Shown piece after piece: positions 36,391-47,234 of a stretch of 64,000 bases of DNA. Under the pieces are notes generated by a model. It did not search any database. It saw only the letters and a program-made list of their open reading frames with translations, and had not been told where the DNA came from. The position numbers and the translations under genes were made by a program. Location of the stretch: positions 1 through 64,000 of the forward strand of contig CALYLW010000163.1 in the NCBI GenBank assembly GCA_944989445.1, read 5' to 3'. Each line of letters begins with the position of its first letter. Position 1 is the first letter of the stretch. The stretch comes from Ampullaceana balthica (taxonomy: Eukaryota > Mollusca > Gastropoda > Lymnaeidae).

Positions 36391-36884
36391 CCCTTCAACA
36401 TTACTCGCTGTTGTAATAGTGCCTTGTTTGGAGATAGAGGAGCAAAGTCTGTCATTGCTTGAGATGACCGGTCTTATAATTATAAGCGTTGCTGCTAAAG
36501 ACCCAATACATTCGGCAAAAAAGATATTTTTTTAAAAAAACAACCGAAAAACAAAATACAGTAATTCACCAATGTATTTGGGCTGTAGTAAGTCATTTAT
36601 TAGACTGAAGTTGGTTTGTCTTACGCGTGTGATGGACGAAAGTTTGAAAAAACACATAACATATTCCCTTCATTACTTTAAAATTAAAGATGTTACATGG
36701 GGGATAAATAGCACATTTTTTTTGTTACTGACTAATTAACACAAATGGTTGTTTTTCAAACAATACATTTCAACGAAATAGAGCAAGGTGTTTAATTTCA
36801 ACATCAAGATCATTTCGAACTAATGGTTCCTACAACAAATTAGTTTATATATTGTGATCAGACTTGATATGAGTGTTTGAATTC
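36391..36884. other. Spacer, nothing recognised
   Basis: AT-rich, no supported features. Confidence 0.45.
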
Positions 36885-37728
36885 AATGTCTGCCAGAATT
36901 TAAAGTCTGTCTCAATTTAAAGTATGCCTCAATTTAAAGTCTGCCTCAATTCAAATTCTGCCTCAATTTAAAGTCTGCCTCAAGTTAAAGTCTGCCTCAA
37001 TTTAAAGTCTGCCTCAATTTAAAGTATGCCTCAATTTAAAGTCTGCCTCAATTCAAATTCTGCCTCAATTTAAAGTCTGCCTCAAGTTAAAGTCTGCCTC
37101 AATTTAAAGTCTGCCTCAATTTCAAGTATACCTCAATTCAAAGTCTGCCTCAAATTAAAGTATGCCTAAAATTAAAGTATGCCTCAAATTATAGTATGCC
37201 TCAAATTAAAGTATGTCTCAAATTAAAGTATGCCTCAATTTAAAGTATGCCTCAAATTAAAGTATGCCTCAAATTTCAGTATGCCTCAAATTAAAGTATG
37301 CCTCAAATGAAAGTATGCCTCAAATGAAAGTATGCCTCAATTTAAAGTCTGCCTCAATTTAAAGTAAAGTATACCTCAAATTAAAGTATGCCTCAATTTA
37401 AAGTATGCCTCAAATTAAAGTATGCCTCAATTTAAAGTATGCCTCAATTTAAAGTATGCCTCAATTTAAAGTCTGCCTCAATTTAAAGTCTGCCTCAAGT
37501 TAAATTCTGCCTCAATTTAAAGTCTGCCTCAATTTAAAGTATGCCTAAATTAAAGTATGCCTCAATTTAAAGTATGCCTCAAATTAAAGTCTGCCTCAAT
37601 TTAAAATATGCCTCAATTTAAAGTATGCCTCAAATTACAATATGCCCCAAGTTAAAGTATGCCTCAATTTAAAGTATGTCTCAATTTAAAGTATGCCTCA
37701 ATTTAAAGTATGCCTCAAATCAAATAAT
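36885..37728. repeat. 17-bp satellite (TTAAAGTATGCCTCAAA), about 50 units
   Basis: Variants include GTCTGCC for GTATGCC and CAATT for CAAAT. A six-unit block starting at 36921 is repeated with the same variants at 37023 (102 bp = 6 x 17). It lies just upstream of the retrotransposon and may mark the 5' junction of its truncation. Not related to the 17-bp array at 7.9 kb. Confidence 0.97.
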
Positions 37729-37740
37729 TGGTCGTTTGAT

Positions 37741-37917
37741 GCGCCTTTTGAGGTGGTCAGTTAAAGAAAACCAGGAATTGGAATTTCATCTTCTTACCTC
37801 CCTTTTTAAATTTAATAATTGATCGATTTCTAATACCAGAGACTGGAAAGTTACATCTATAGCTTACATCAAAAGAAATATTAAAATACGCAATTCCCAA
37901 CATAATTGTGTCCATAA
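37741..37917. other. 5' junction region of the pol fragment
   Basis: Stops occur in the pol frame up to 37915-37917. No protease or gag motif could be read in any frame between the 17-bp satellite and the pol frame. The break point of the truncation is therefore probably in this stretch. Confidence 0.5.
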
Positions 37918-40716
37918 AATGTTCGGCACAATTTAGCTGAGGAGCAGGCAAAGGATGGTGGACTAAATAAACTATGGCAAAAAGCTAAAAGTCAGAGGGT
38001 GGAAAGCACCAAACAAGGAATAATAACGTTTGAAATAAACAATAATATACTGTACAGGATATTTATTTCTAAAATAGATAGCAGTGTTGAAAAAAAATTG
38101 GTGATTCCGAAACCATACCGACGATTAGTCTTAGAAACGGCTCATACAACAGCATTAGCCGGACACATGTCAGTCAGAAGAACCAAATACAGAATTTTTT
38201 CTCAGTATTTCTGGCCACGTATGAGCATAGATATCAAAAAATTCATTAAGTCTTGCCCTATTTGCCAAAAAGCACGTCCACCGGGGAGCATAAAACCCAT
38301 AGAGTTAGGTCAAATGGAAGTGATCGGAACACCCTTTCAAAAGGTTGCTATTGATATCGTAGGGCCATTACAATTAAGTGACAATAGGAATAGATATATC
38401 CTTACGTTGGTAGATATGGCTACTCGTTGGCCTGAGGCTATTGCGCTAAAAAATATAACAACACAAGACGTTTATGAGGCCCTATTAACAATATTCTCTA
38501 GAATGGGATTCCCGGAAGAGATCTTGTCAGATAACGGGCCCCAGTTCTCCTCCGATATGTACAAACAGGTGTGTGAATTGTTTAACATAAAATCCAGTCA
38601 CTCTTCTATTTACCACCCACAGTCTAACGGGATGGTGGAAAGATTAAATGGCACCCTAAAAAGCATGTTAAGAAAAGTGGCAGATGAGGAACCCAACAAT
38701 TGGGATAGATTTTTGCCGGCAATTTTGTTTGCATATCGGGAAGTTCCGAACGAGACAACGGCAATGTCTCCTTATGAACTCCTCTTCGGGCGGAAAGTGA
38801 GAGGACCAATGTCAATTTTAAGGAAAATACTAACAAATGAAAATACGACAGAGGAAGGTAAAAACACATATGAATATATAATCGACCTCAAAAACAGAAT
38901 AAAATCAGGGTTATATAAAACAGAGGCAATCACGAAAGGAAAGGCAAATAAATATAAACAATATTATGATCAAAGGGCTAGAGAGAAAGATATACAAATT
39001 GGGGACAAAGTGCTCGTGTTGAAACCTAAAAAAGGAAATAAACTCGCTCTGTATTCAGAAGGTCCATTCACCGTCACGAGGAAATTATCGAAATTTAATG
39101 TAGAGATTGCGAAGGGACATAAGCGTATAGTTTATCACCTCAACAGATTAACAAAATTTGTCGAAAATAACATGGATAACACAGATGCGAACTTATCGGC
39201 AGCAGAGAAAAATGAAAAGACAATTAGTGGTGCCAGTGCCACAGTGATAGCCGAAGAAGAAGAGGAAGATGTAAATAGTGAAGACATTAAGCAAATTCCG
39301 TTAATCAACGTCAAGGTTAATTCAGGCATTGACATCAATAAGGAACTAACGGAGACACAGAAAAGACAAGTTGACGACATGGTGCATGAGTACAAGGAAA
39401 TTATTTCAGATATCCCAGGGAAAACATCGGCGGGTACGCACAAAATAGAATTATTAGACTCTAAGCCCATTAACGTAAAACCGTACGCAATACCTATTCA
39501 TATGGTTCAAAGGCTAAAAGAAGAGATTAGTATGATGCTAGAACTAGGTATAATCGAGGAAACACAGTCACCATATTGCTCTCCCTTAGTTTTAATTAAG
39601 AAAAAAGATGGATCGATTCGGACTTGCGTGGATTATAGGAAATTAAACGCAATTACAAAAAAAGTAGCAGAAGTTATACCTAACCAGGATAAACTTCTAG
39701 AGCACATGAATAAAGCCAAATACTTTACGAAACTAGACTTAACAAAGGGATATTGGCAAATACCTCTTGAGGAGGAAAGCAAAGAATACACAGCTTTTCA
39801 AGGCCCAGACGGGGCATATCAATATAACTTTATGCCATTCGGATTGGCAACCGCACCGGCAACGTTCAATAACATTGTTAAGAAATTATTCAAAGGAGTA
39901 AAAGAGGTAGTTACTTATTTTGACGATATCTGTGTATACACAGACGACTGGGAGTCGCATATACGAGTTACTCGAGAGGTTTTAGAGATTCTTAAAAAGG
40001 CAGGGTTCACCATTAAACCATCTAAGTTAGAAATAGGTAAAGAATCTGTCGAATTTCTGGGACATAGAATTGGAGCAGGCATCTTAAAACCAGACATGAA
40101 CAATATAAACAAAGTGTTGGAAATAAAACGACCCAAAAATAAGAAACAAGTAAGGGGACTAGTTGGCCTAATAGCGTATTACAATAAATTTATACCTAAT
40201 TTTTCAACGATAACAGCCCCATTGACGGACCTTACAAAGAAGGGTAAACCTAATAATATATGTTGGACTAAGGAATGCCAACAAGCATTGGATACAATCC
40301 AAAACTATTTAACAAATAACCCCATTTTGGTTCTGCCCGACATTAAGGAACCTTTTATAGTTCGTACAGATGCGTCAACGAAGGGATTGGGGGCATGTTT
40401 GATGCAGAAAAGAGACAATATGCTCCACCCGGTGAAATATATTAGTCGGAAACTGGTTGACAGGGAAACCAGATACTCAACAATAGAGAGGGAATGCTTG
40501 GCAATAATATGGGGAATTCAGAAATTATCCTACTATTTAATGGGGGCAAGATTTACGCTCCAGTGTGACCACCAAGCGTTAAAATATTTGAACACGACTA
40601 AATTTGAAAATTCAAGAGTTTCCCGGTGGTCTTTGATGTTACAGGAATACGATTTCAACGTGGAATACATTAAAGGTGAAGATAACATTATTGCAGATTT
40701 TTTATCGCGACAATAA
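37918..40716 (+). CDS. pol: Pol polyprotein of a Ty3/gypsy-class LTR retrotransposon with integrase upstream of reverse transcriptase (Gmr1-like order)
   Basis: Polyprotein for reverse transcription and integration of the element. The frame is open from 37918 to the TAA at 40714-40716 and has no ATG at its start, so it is the 3' part of a longer frame. Residues counted from the GTG at 37999: integrase zinc finger H49, H56, C86, C89; DDE core D119, D178 (LSDNGPQF) and E214 (35 residues later); GPF motif at 355-357; acidic linker about 390-445. Then reverse transcriptase with D580 (KLDLTKGYWQI) and YFDD at 640-643, then RNase H with D791 (RTDASTKG), STIEREC and D857. It ends ADFLSRQ. No gag or protease is visible upstream. 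The IN-RT-RH order is the reverse of ordinary Ty3/gypsy pol and is known from Gmr1-type elements. The intact frame suggests recent activity. Confidence 0.95.
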   Translation, partial: NVRHNLAEEQAKDGGLNKLWQKAKSQRVESTKQGIITFEINNNILYRIFISKIDSSVEKKLVIPKPYRRLVLETAHTTALAGHMSVRRTKYRIFSQYFWPRMSIDIKKFIKSCPICQKARPPGSIKPIELGQMEVIGTPFQKVAIDIVGPLQLSDNRNRYILTLVDMATRWPEAIALKNITTQDVYEALLTIFSRMGFPEEILSDNGPQFSSDMYKQVCELFNIKSSHSSIYHPQSNGMVERLNGTLKSMLRKVADEEPNNWDRFLPAILFAYREVPNETTAMSPYELLFGRKVRGPMSILRKILTNENTTEEGKNTYEYIIDLKNRIKSGLYKTEAITKGKANKYKQYYDQRAREKDIQIGDKVLVLKPKKGNKLALYSEGPFTVTRKLSKFNVEIAKGHKRIVYHLNRLTKFVENNMDNTDANLSAAEKNEKTISGASATVIAEEEEEDVNSEDIKQIPLINVKVNSGIDINKELTETQKRQVDDMVHEYKEIISDIPGKTSAGTHKIELLDSKPINVKPYAIPIHMVQRLKEEISMMLELGIIEETQSPYCSPLVLIKKKDGSIRTCVDYRKLNAITKKVAEVIPNQDKLLEHMNKAKYFTKLDLTKGYWQIPLEEESKEYTAFQGPDGAYQYNFMPFGLATAPATFNNIVKKLFKGVKEVVTYFDDICVYTDDWESHIRVTREVLEILKKAGFTIKPSKLEIGKESVEFLGHRIGAGILKPDMNNINKVLEIKRPKNKKQVRGLVGLIAYYNKFIPNFSTITAPLTDLTKKGKPNNICWTKECQQALDTIQNYLTNNPILVLPDIKEPFIVRTDASTKGLGACLMQKRDNMLHPVKYISRKLVDRETRYSTIERECLAIIWGIQKLSYYLMGARFTLQCDHQALKYLNTTKFENSRVSRWSLMLQEYDFNVEYIKGEDNIIADFLSRQ

Positions 40717-41687
40717 GCAGATATAATGTCCCACTGAGACTGGTAGGATCATGACAGATCTGGTAATGTAATCATAATTAATGAGCAGAAATCAAACCAT
40801 GACCGACAAAGACTCGCAGGACAGGTTTATGACAAACAAGTAGAGTTGCTTGTTCATGGGGACTAATTTTGGTAGAAATTGAGGTCTGGGTCACCTCGGG
40901 CCAGTATTATTATTATATGAACATGATTGTGAGGTTTCATAGCGATTATGTATTTATGTTAGTTAGTACTTATGGATGGTTGTAAATAAATATGAGATGG
41001 TTGTATTTTCGTGCTGATGTTGTCTATGATAATTTTTGGCTCCGGGTGACCTCAGGACAATTTTTCATTATAAGGAGATGTAATTATTTATATATATATA
41101 TATATATATTTATGAAATTATGAGATATGATAATGATTTTGTTCATGATTATGTGTATTATGATGAATTATGTTGATTACGACTACTAAATGCACATGAT
41201 TTTTATATAATTGATTGTAATGGGTTAAATACAATCAGGCTGAAATGTCTATAGTCTGGATAAGTAGTTATCCCTATAACATTATCTCATGCTTGAGGTA
41301 ATCCTGGAATAAATATCTTAAGGAATTTATATGAGGAACCAGTAGAGTCAGTTGGTAAATAGAAAACAATCTAGCGTAAAAATGGTCAATTGTTGGATAC
41401 TAATATGTGAGGTGTTATGACCAGTAGTAGGTCGAAGGTTGGTTCTTGAGAATTAAGATAATGATAACGTACGAGTTGCGGGTTAGTGAAGTCGTATAAA
41501 GGTACGACCAAGTGGATTTATGCTCTGTGTTGTATATACTAGTGGTTTTTTTTCATGCCATGTTGTGTATAAAATTATTTTGAAAGATATTATTTCATTA
41601 TGTATTATATTATTGTAATTGTAATGTGCAGTGATTCCATGCCCTGACTTTGTTGTATTGTGAGATTCTACCGTAGGTAGAATCTAA
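40717..41687 (+). mobile_element. 3' non-coding region of the LTR retrotransposon
   Basis: About 970 bp between the pol stop and the polypurine tract, AT-rich with a TA run near 41090-41110. No env-like or other frame. Longer than the usual short 3' spacer of gypsy elements. Confidence 0.75.
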
Positions 41688-41703
41688 CGGAAGAGGGGGG
41701 ATA
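41688..41703 (+). promoter_or_regulatory. Polypurine tract
   Basis: GGAAGAGGGGGGATA lies immediately before the LTR start TGTCAG, the expected place and composition for plus-strand priming. Confidence 0.85.
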
Positions 41704-42266
41704 TGTCAGGGTATGAGAATCACTGCGAATGATTGTTGCGAATGATTGTGGTGAGATTGTTGTGAGCCAGTGTTGTAGTCGGGTCAAGGCGTTGTTGACG
41801 GGTATGAACTCCTATCACGGGAATAATGCCTAGTGATGTCTGAGCGAACTTCTGGTCACACGGGATATGTCAGAGAGATGACCAGAGGACACGCCAAGGT
41901 CAGTTGAGACCAGTTGGGGGGGTATATAAGAGAGTAGTCGAGACGAGTGCGGTGTGTGGCAGAAAGCTGGGTAGTTCGCACAGTGTTGTGCGGTCAGACC
42001 GGTCAGGATAGACCGGGGAGCTGCAGGGTTGCAGTAGCACAGAGAGTTGAGTTAACGTCGCCCAGAAACGGTCGGGTCGGACCGAGGGCATGCTTGAGCA
42101 TACAGCAGTTATATATATAAGTATTGATGTCAAGGCAAGACAGCCAGTTGTACAGTGTATATAGTAGAATAAACATTGCATCGTTACACAGACTTGTGTC
42201 ATCTCTTGTGTATGTTGTGTGTAGCGGAGAGCAAGGTACAATCCACCTAAACATAGAGACGTAACA
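41704..42266 (+). mobile_element. 3' LTR (copy B) of the Gmr1-like element
   Basis: Runs from TGTCAGGGTATGAGAATC to GTAACA (563 bp) directly after the polypurine tract. It has a TATATAAG box (41923-41930) and AATAAA (42168-42173), giving a plausible U3-R-U5 arrangement. It matches copy A at 345-986 in inverted orientation. With no 5' LTR seen, a target duplication cannot be tested. Confidence 0.92.
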
Positions 42267-45046
42267 GCCCCCCACTTGATATCCAAGTTCAGTGCAAGTG
42301 CGGCCCGCCATGGCGATAACGAAGAAATTTTAAAAACATTAAATTAAGATATTTTAAAATGTAATTGGAAATTTTTCTTTGGCCTTCCAGTACCCTTTTT
42401 CTAAGACAATGAGGTTTTATTGGATCATATTGTTTTTATCTAATTTGTTTAACCATTTCCCCCTTAGAGTCTCCGCGCGTCGCCTTCTATCGGTAGACTC
42501 TTACAGTCGCCGAGCGTTGCCGATTTTGGGTTGTTTCGTTTGCAGAGCCGATCCAACTTTTTAAGTCGCTAATTTATATTATCTTTAACATTTCACATAA
42601 AAGAGCTAAAAAAAGAGGGAAAAATAATTACAATTACATATAAAATCATTCCAATAATTAGTGGGCGTATAAACAAAAACAATAGCAAGCGGTGATAAAA
42701 ATTCTCTGTAAGAATTAATGTTTGCAAATATTGGTATATCTAATGCTTTACAAATTGAATAAAATTGATTCTTAAACTGTTTTAACTTGATGTTAAAATA
42801 TTGTAACAGACTATTTTTCATTTTTTAGAAGGTTTTAAGACCTAAAAAATAATTAATAAAATGTTGGTTTAGATTTTCCCCAAAATAGATCTTTGGCAAA
42901 AATGGAGTGTCAATTTACTAAAAATATAAATTTTCAATTAAAATAATTTTTGTTAAGCTAAATAGAAATAAAAAATACCGGTGCCAATTTTTTTTCTTTT
43001 CCCCCAGCCCAAGTCATGATTTCTCAGCCTACTATGAAGAGAAAGATTGAAGACGAGCATAGAATATTTCAGGAAAAGTGGGAAACTGAATATTTTTTAT
43101 TTATCATTATTCATATGGGTACCCCGATGTGTCTTATTTGCACAGAGAAAGTTGCAGTGCACAAAGAATACAACATAAGACGTCATTACACAACTAAGCA
43201 CGCTGAGGAATATTCAAAATACAAAGGAAAATGATAGAGAGGGCCGGATCAGCAGTCTTAAAGCATGTCTAACAAGGAGGCAACATTTTTTCAAGAAATC
43301 ATGCAAAGATAGTGATTTGGCTGTTGAAGCCAGCTATGTAGTGAGTGAGATGATTGTTCAGGCGGGGAAGCCATTCACAGATGGCGAGTTTATCAAAAAG
43401 TGTATGTTACAGCTTGCAAGTATTGTCTGTCCAGAAAAGAAGGGTCAGTTTAGCAACATCAGTCTTTCAGCCAACACAGTGGCAGAGCGCACTATTGAGC
43501 TGTCAAGAAACATATACAATCAACTGCAAGAGAAGGCCAAACATTTCAGTGCGTACTCAGTCGCTCTTGATGAGAGCACATACATTACTGACACTGCACA
43601 ACTGGCAATCTGTATCCGTGGTATTGATGACAATTTTGAAGTGATAGAGGAGTTGCTCACAGTGATGCCAATGCATGGTCAGACCACTGCTCAGGACATA
43701 TTCCGGCAGCTGTGTAATGCCATTGTGGATGCCGGTTTACCATGGCAGAAGTTTGCTGGGATAACAACAGACGGAGCACCTTCAATGACAGGGAGGAAAA
43801 ATGGACTGGTTGCACTTGTTCAATAAAAAACTAGAAGAGGAGCGTGTGGAGGAGGCTATCGCTCTGCATTGTATTATCCATCAGCATGTCCTGTGCAGCA
43901 AATGTCTCAAGTTTGACAATGTGATGTCTGTCATTGTGAAATGCATCAACCGTTATATTAGATCCAGGGGTTTTAAGCACAGGCAATTTCGGGCTTTTTT
44001 GGAGGAAATAGAGTCTGCATATAAGGATGTGCTCTACTTTACTGAGGTGCGTTGGCTCAGCAGGGGAACCTGCTTGAAGAGGTTTTTGAGTTGCGAACAA
44101 AAGTGAAAGCTTTCATGGAGAACGATGGGATGGCTGTTCCTGTGCTAAGTGATCCAAAATGGCTCATGGACTTAGCTTTTCTTGTTGACATCACACAGGA
44201 GCTGAATGTACTGAACAAGAAGTTACAAGGACAGGAGCAGCTTGTCAGTGCTGCCTATGAAAACGTGAGAGCATTTTCCACAAAACTTATTTTATGGAAA
44301 GCCCAGCTCTCTCAGAAAAACCTCAGCCATTTCCCAGCATGCAAGGCACTCGTGGATGTGGACATACCATTCGATGGTGAGGAATATATTGATGCCATTG
44401 AAAAGCTACAGGAAGAATTTGATCACCGATTTGAAGACTTTAAGAATCACAAAATCACTTTTAAAATATTTGCTGACCCTTTCTCTGTCGATGTCCAAGA
44501 TGCCCCCCCCCTGTGTTGCAGTTGGAACTCATCGACTTGCAGTGCAGCTCTCATCTGAAAGCTACGTTCAGGGAGGTGAATGGAAAAGCAGACAAGCTTG
44601 GAAAATTTTTGAGAGAATTGTCCCCAACATTCCCTGAACTTTCCAGAATGTTCAGCCGGACTATGTGCCTTTTTGGGAGCACATACATGTGTGAAAAGTT
44701 GTTCTCCGCCATGAACTTCAATAAATCCAAGCACAGGTCAAAACTCAGTGATGATCATCTTCAAGCTATACTGAGGGTCTCGACTGCTTCCTCCCTCAAG
44801 CCAAATGTGCTTCAGCTGTGTAAGGGGAAACGCAGCCAGGTCTCTTCCAGCAAGGAGCAGTAGGAATAGCAAAGGCAACAAGACTGCTACCAGTTAAGCC
44901 AATGTTTGAACCTTAAATAAATAATAATGAATAAAGATGGGGGATACTGAACAGTTGTACTTTTATTTGTATTAACTTCATGCGGCCCGGCATCACCCAG
45001 ACTCTGACCCATGTGGCCCCCGGGCAAATTGAGTTTGAGACCCCTG
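42267..45046 (+). mobile_element. Dead hAT DNA transposon (Charlie/GTF2IRD2-like)
   Basis: The right end reads GAGTTTGAGACCCCTG, the inverse of the common hAT terminus CAGGGGTCTCAAACTC, preceded by GTGGCCCCCGGGC and GCGGCCCGGCATCACCCAG. A GCGGCCCGCCATGG motif just after the LTR at 42301 may be part of the left subterminal region, but no CAGGGG left end is present. The left end was probably lost at or near the LTR boundary. The transposase relic at 43016-44863 lies inside. Confidence 0.8.
43016..44863 (+). pseudogene. hAT transposase relic with four frame breaks
   Basis: Cut-and-paste transposase remnant, similar in motifs to the hAT-derived family of GTF2IRD2/ZBED-type proteins. Piece 1 (43016-43234) carries a zinc finger, CLICTEKVAV...NIRRHYTTKH. 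Piece 2 (to 43826) has KACLTRRQHFFKK, SVALDEST and GITTDGAPSMTGRKNG (catalytic-region Asp motifs). Piece 3 (to 44106) has LHCIIHQHVLC and YFTEVRWLSRG. Piece 4 (to 44558) has DPKWLMDLAFLVDITQELN. Piece 5 (to 44863) is the C-terminal dimerisation region with MCEKLFSAMNFNKSKHRSKL. Frame breaks are near 43230, 43823 (a stop right after LVALVQ), 44065 and a C-run at 44503-44510. Inactive. Confidence 0.92.
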
Positions 45047-45079
45047 CCCTAATCATTTTAGCCAAACGCCTCTGTGAAA

Positions 45080-45570
45080 AAATGATTATTTTCTTCTTTT
45101 TAGCCCGCTTATAAAAACGTGGTTTTTAAAAATCTTTTTTTTTACTTCTATTTATTTTATTCTTTTTAGTCTAAGTGTATGCTATGGTGAGTTTTGAAGT
45201 ATTGATTATGTTCAAATATAATACGCATTGCCCGACAAACATTTACAGACTGGAAATGACTGATCTCCCCTTGATGTTAAACATGGTTTTTGTGGTCGGG
45301 GTTGGTGTGAACTCGTCACGTGAATGTAATGTAAACAAGGGCAGACGGATAATACGTAGGTGTATATATAGATAAACTAAAAAGTTCAATTATTTAATAA
45401 CGGTACATTCGATCGATCTGAAATTTTGATACAATGCATTGTCATCCAAGATCTATCTGTGGTAAAAGTTTGAGATCTCTAGGACCATCAAAAGTGGTTT
45501 AATTTTACGTTGGCAGATTTGAAAAATTGTGGACAGACACACACGAACGAAAGCAAGTTAATAAAAACGA
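45080..45570 (+). repeat. Family-D related dispersed repeat, architecture 3, copy 2
   Basis: Starts with a TTTTTAGCCCGCTTATAAAAAC stretch related to the fold-back arm at 2.9 kb. It carries the core ATCTGAAATTTTGATAC near 45416, then AGATCTATCTGTGGTAAAA and TCTAGGACCATC, and ends GCAAGTTAATAAAAACGAGG. Same order as 2965-3380, with an extra ATAATACGCATTGCCCGAC stretch near 45221 that recalls architecture 2. Confidence 0.8.
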
Positions 45571-45678
45571 GGTAAAAATATTTTTTTTTAAACAACGCCA
45601 AATCCAATGACCAAACTGTTTTGAAATAGTTTATCAATTCAGATATTAAGTGCAACAGGTTGGGATGTGGGGTTGAAT

Positions 45679-46144
45679 AAACAAACCCGCAAAAACAAAG
45701 TTTTTGACTATAAATCCCTTATATATGAGACATAACTAACAGTAATGATTATTTTCAATCATTTACAGACTGACACCGAGAGATGTCCCTTGTCTTTAAT
45801 AAATGGGGGTGGGATGTGAGGGGGTGTCGGCACGACGGTCGGCGTCAACTCAAACTCACGTGGAAGTGAAAGAAAAAAACAGTAACAAACAGTGAATTTG
45901 AATTACATACCTCATATAAAAATAAACTAAAAATGCATTAATTTAATTACGGTACGATCGATCGATGATCTGAAATTTTGATACGATGCATTGTTAGGTG
46001 AGTCGGGTCCGTGTGCCAAATTTCAGCTCGATCGGATCACTGGAAGTGGGTCATTTTTGACTTTTCTTTTTCCGCCCGCCCAGCCCATGAGATGATGAGA
46101 CGATGAGATGATGAGACGGCCGCGAAGTTAATATAAGGGATTTA
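45679..46144 (+). repeat. Family D single unit, subtype B
   Basis: Start AAACAAACCCGCAAAAAC, core ATCTGAAATTTTGATAC, end GTTAATATAAGGGATTT. It lacks the GTCACCGATTCGCTTGACC module and instead has GTCGGCACGACGGTCGGCGT, shared with the inverted unit at 54375-54841. Confidence 0.92.
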
Positions 46145-46784
46145 AAAATGGGGGGGGGGTGGGGGAGACTCAATAAGAGTTTGCCCTTGGGCAGCGGCCC
46201 TTGGCATCATGAAAAGCAACTATTTCCAACTCTTGGGTTGCGTTCCTTGACTTGAGGCTGTCTCCCCTCGGAAAGTAAATAGGTTTTCGTCGTGCGGCGT
46301 TGGGGCCAAGACGCCACTCGCCCGGTGCTCCAATGAAAGGCGAGGGTTTGAACATGTCGCCCACCACAAAGAGGCGCTGATAAGTCTGGGTGAAGTTTGT
46401 CTGCGAGTGGTTCCGGTGGCGCGGTTCTCAAAAGCGGATAATGAAGCAATGAGCCCCCGAAATATGTCAAACATTGGGTTTATGGTAGGCCGGTAGAACC
46501 GAGTGATCAAGATGTCACAACATGTATGGGACAATAAATCATGACGTAGAATCGATTGGAAACCGCAGGCTCCTAACAAAACAAGACACCAAAAATCCAT
46601 GGATTTCTCAACTATGTCCGGATTACTCCAGGGAAATCATGAGATATAAACAACGTTTCATTGTGCATGAGTTATGTTCCCCTGGACGTGATTTGTTCAG
46701 CCCGTCCCACAGAGTGTAACAAAGTTAACGACCAATACCAATCACAACAAATGGTACATACTTCTAAAAATGTAACAAGTTAAA
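46145..46784. other. Spacer, no convincing gene
   Basis: The section 46170-46480 has higher GC and overlapping minus-strand frames up to 126 codons, but no recognisable domain. Possibly an old unrecognised element. Confidence 0.35.
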
Positions 46785-46895
46785 ACTAGAACCGGTCAAT
46801 ATTGGAAATTGACAAGAGACATCCTTGGTTAAATGACTAAACCTGGAAACACTGGAGGCGGAAAGAACACAGAGAAAAGTGGTAATACTACATTA
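46785..46895 (+). mobile_element. Short internal fragment of the CR1/Jockey-type LINE
   Basis: GGTTAAATGACTAAACC, TGGAAACACTGGAGG and GGAAATTGACAAGAG correspond in order to 13555-13650 of the LINE (GTTAAATCATTAAACC, TTGAAACACTAGAGG, CGAAACTGACAAGAG). Strongly diverged. Confidence 0.75.
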
Positions 46896-47124
46896 TTGCT
46901 GTTACTTTCAAATATAACTATAACGGGAAATACATAATATATTTATGTCTCTAATGCTATTATGTCAAATTTGATGTCAATTTAAACTTTAAGGTCAGGG
47001 GGAAAAGTCCTCTTGATATTTGAGGCTTCAAAATGATCTTTTGAGAAACTCAACAGCTCCAGTGGGCGTGTTTGGTGTGTCTCTAGTTTTAGCTTTACAT
47101 AATATATTATGCTGCCCCCCCTTA
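46896..47124. other. Spacer
   Basis: Nothing recognised. Confidence 0.45.
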
Positions 47125-47213
47125 CCTTCCACCCACACACACACACACACACTCCTCCATTACATCCAACCCACACACACACACACTCCCCATCTCCGAC
47201 CCCCCCCCCAACC
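47125..47213. repeat. (CA)n plus poly-C simple sequence
   Basis: Two CA runs and a C-run (CGACCCCCCCCCAACC). Confidence 0.95.
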
Positions 47214-47234
47214 ACCACGCGCCACAATGCTTAC

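Noticed and set aside
37999..40716. Junction of two tandem elements as an explanation for integrase before reverse transcriptase
   Set aside because: The two halves are joined in one open frame with a plausible linker and no LTR, leader or gag between them, so a true IN-RT order fits better.
46220..46600. 126-codon minus-strand frame in a GC-richer stretch
   Set aside because: No domain seen and several overlapping frames on the same strand; not enough to call a gene.
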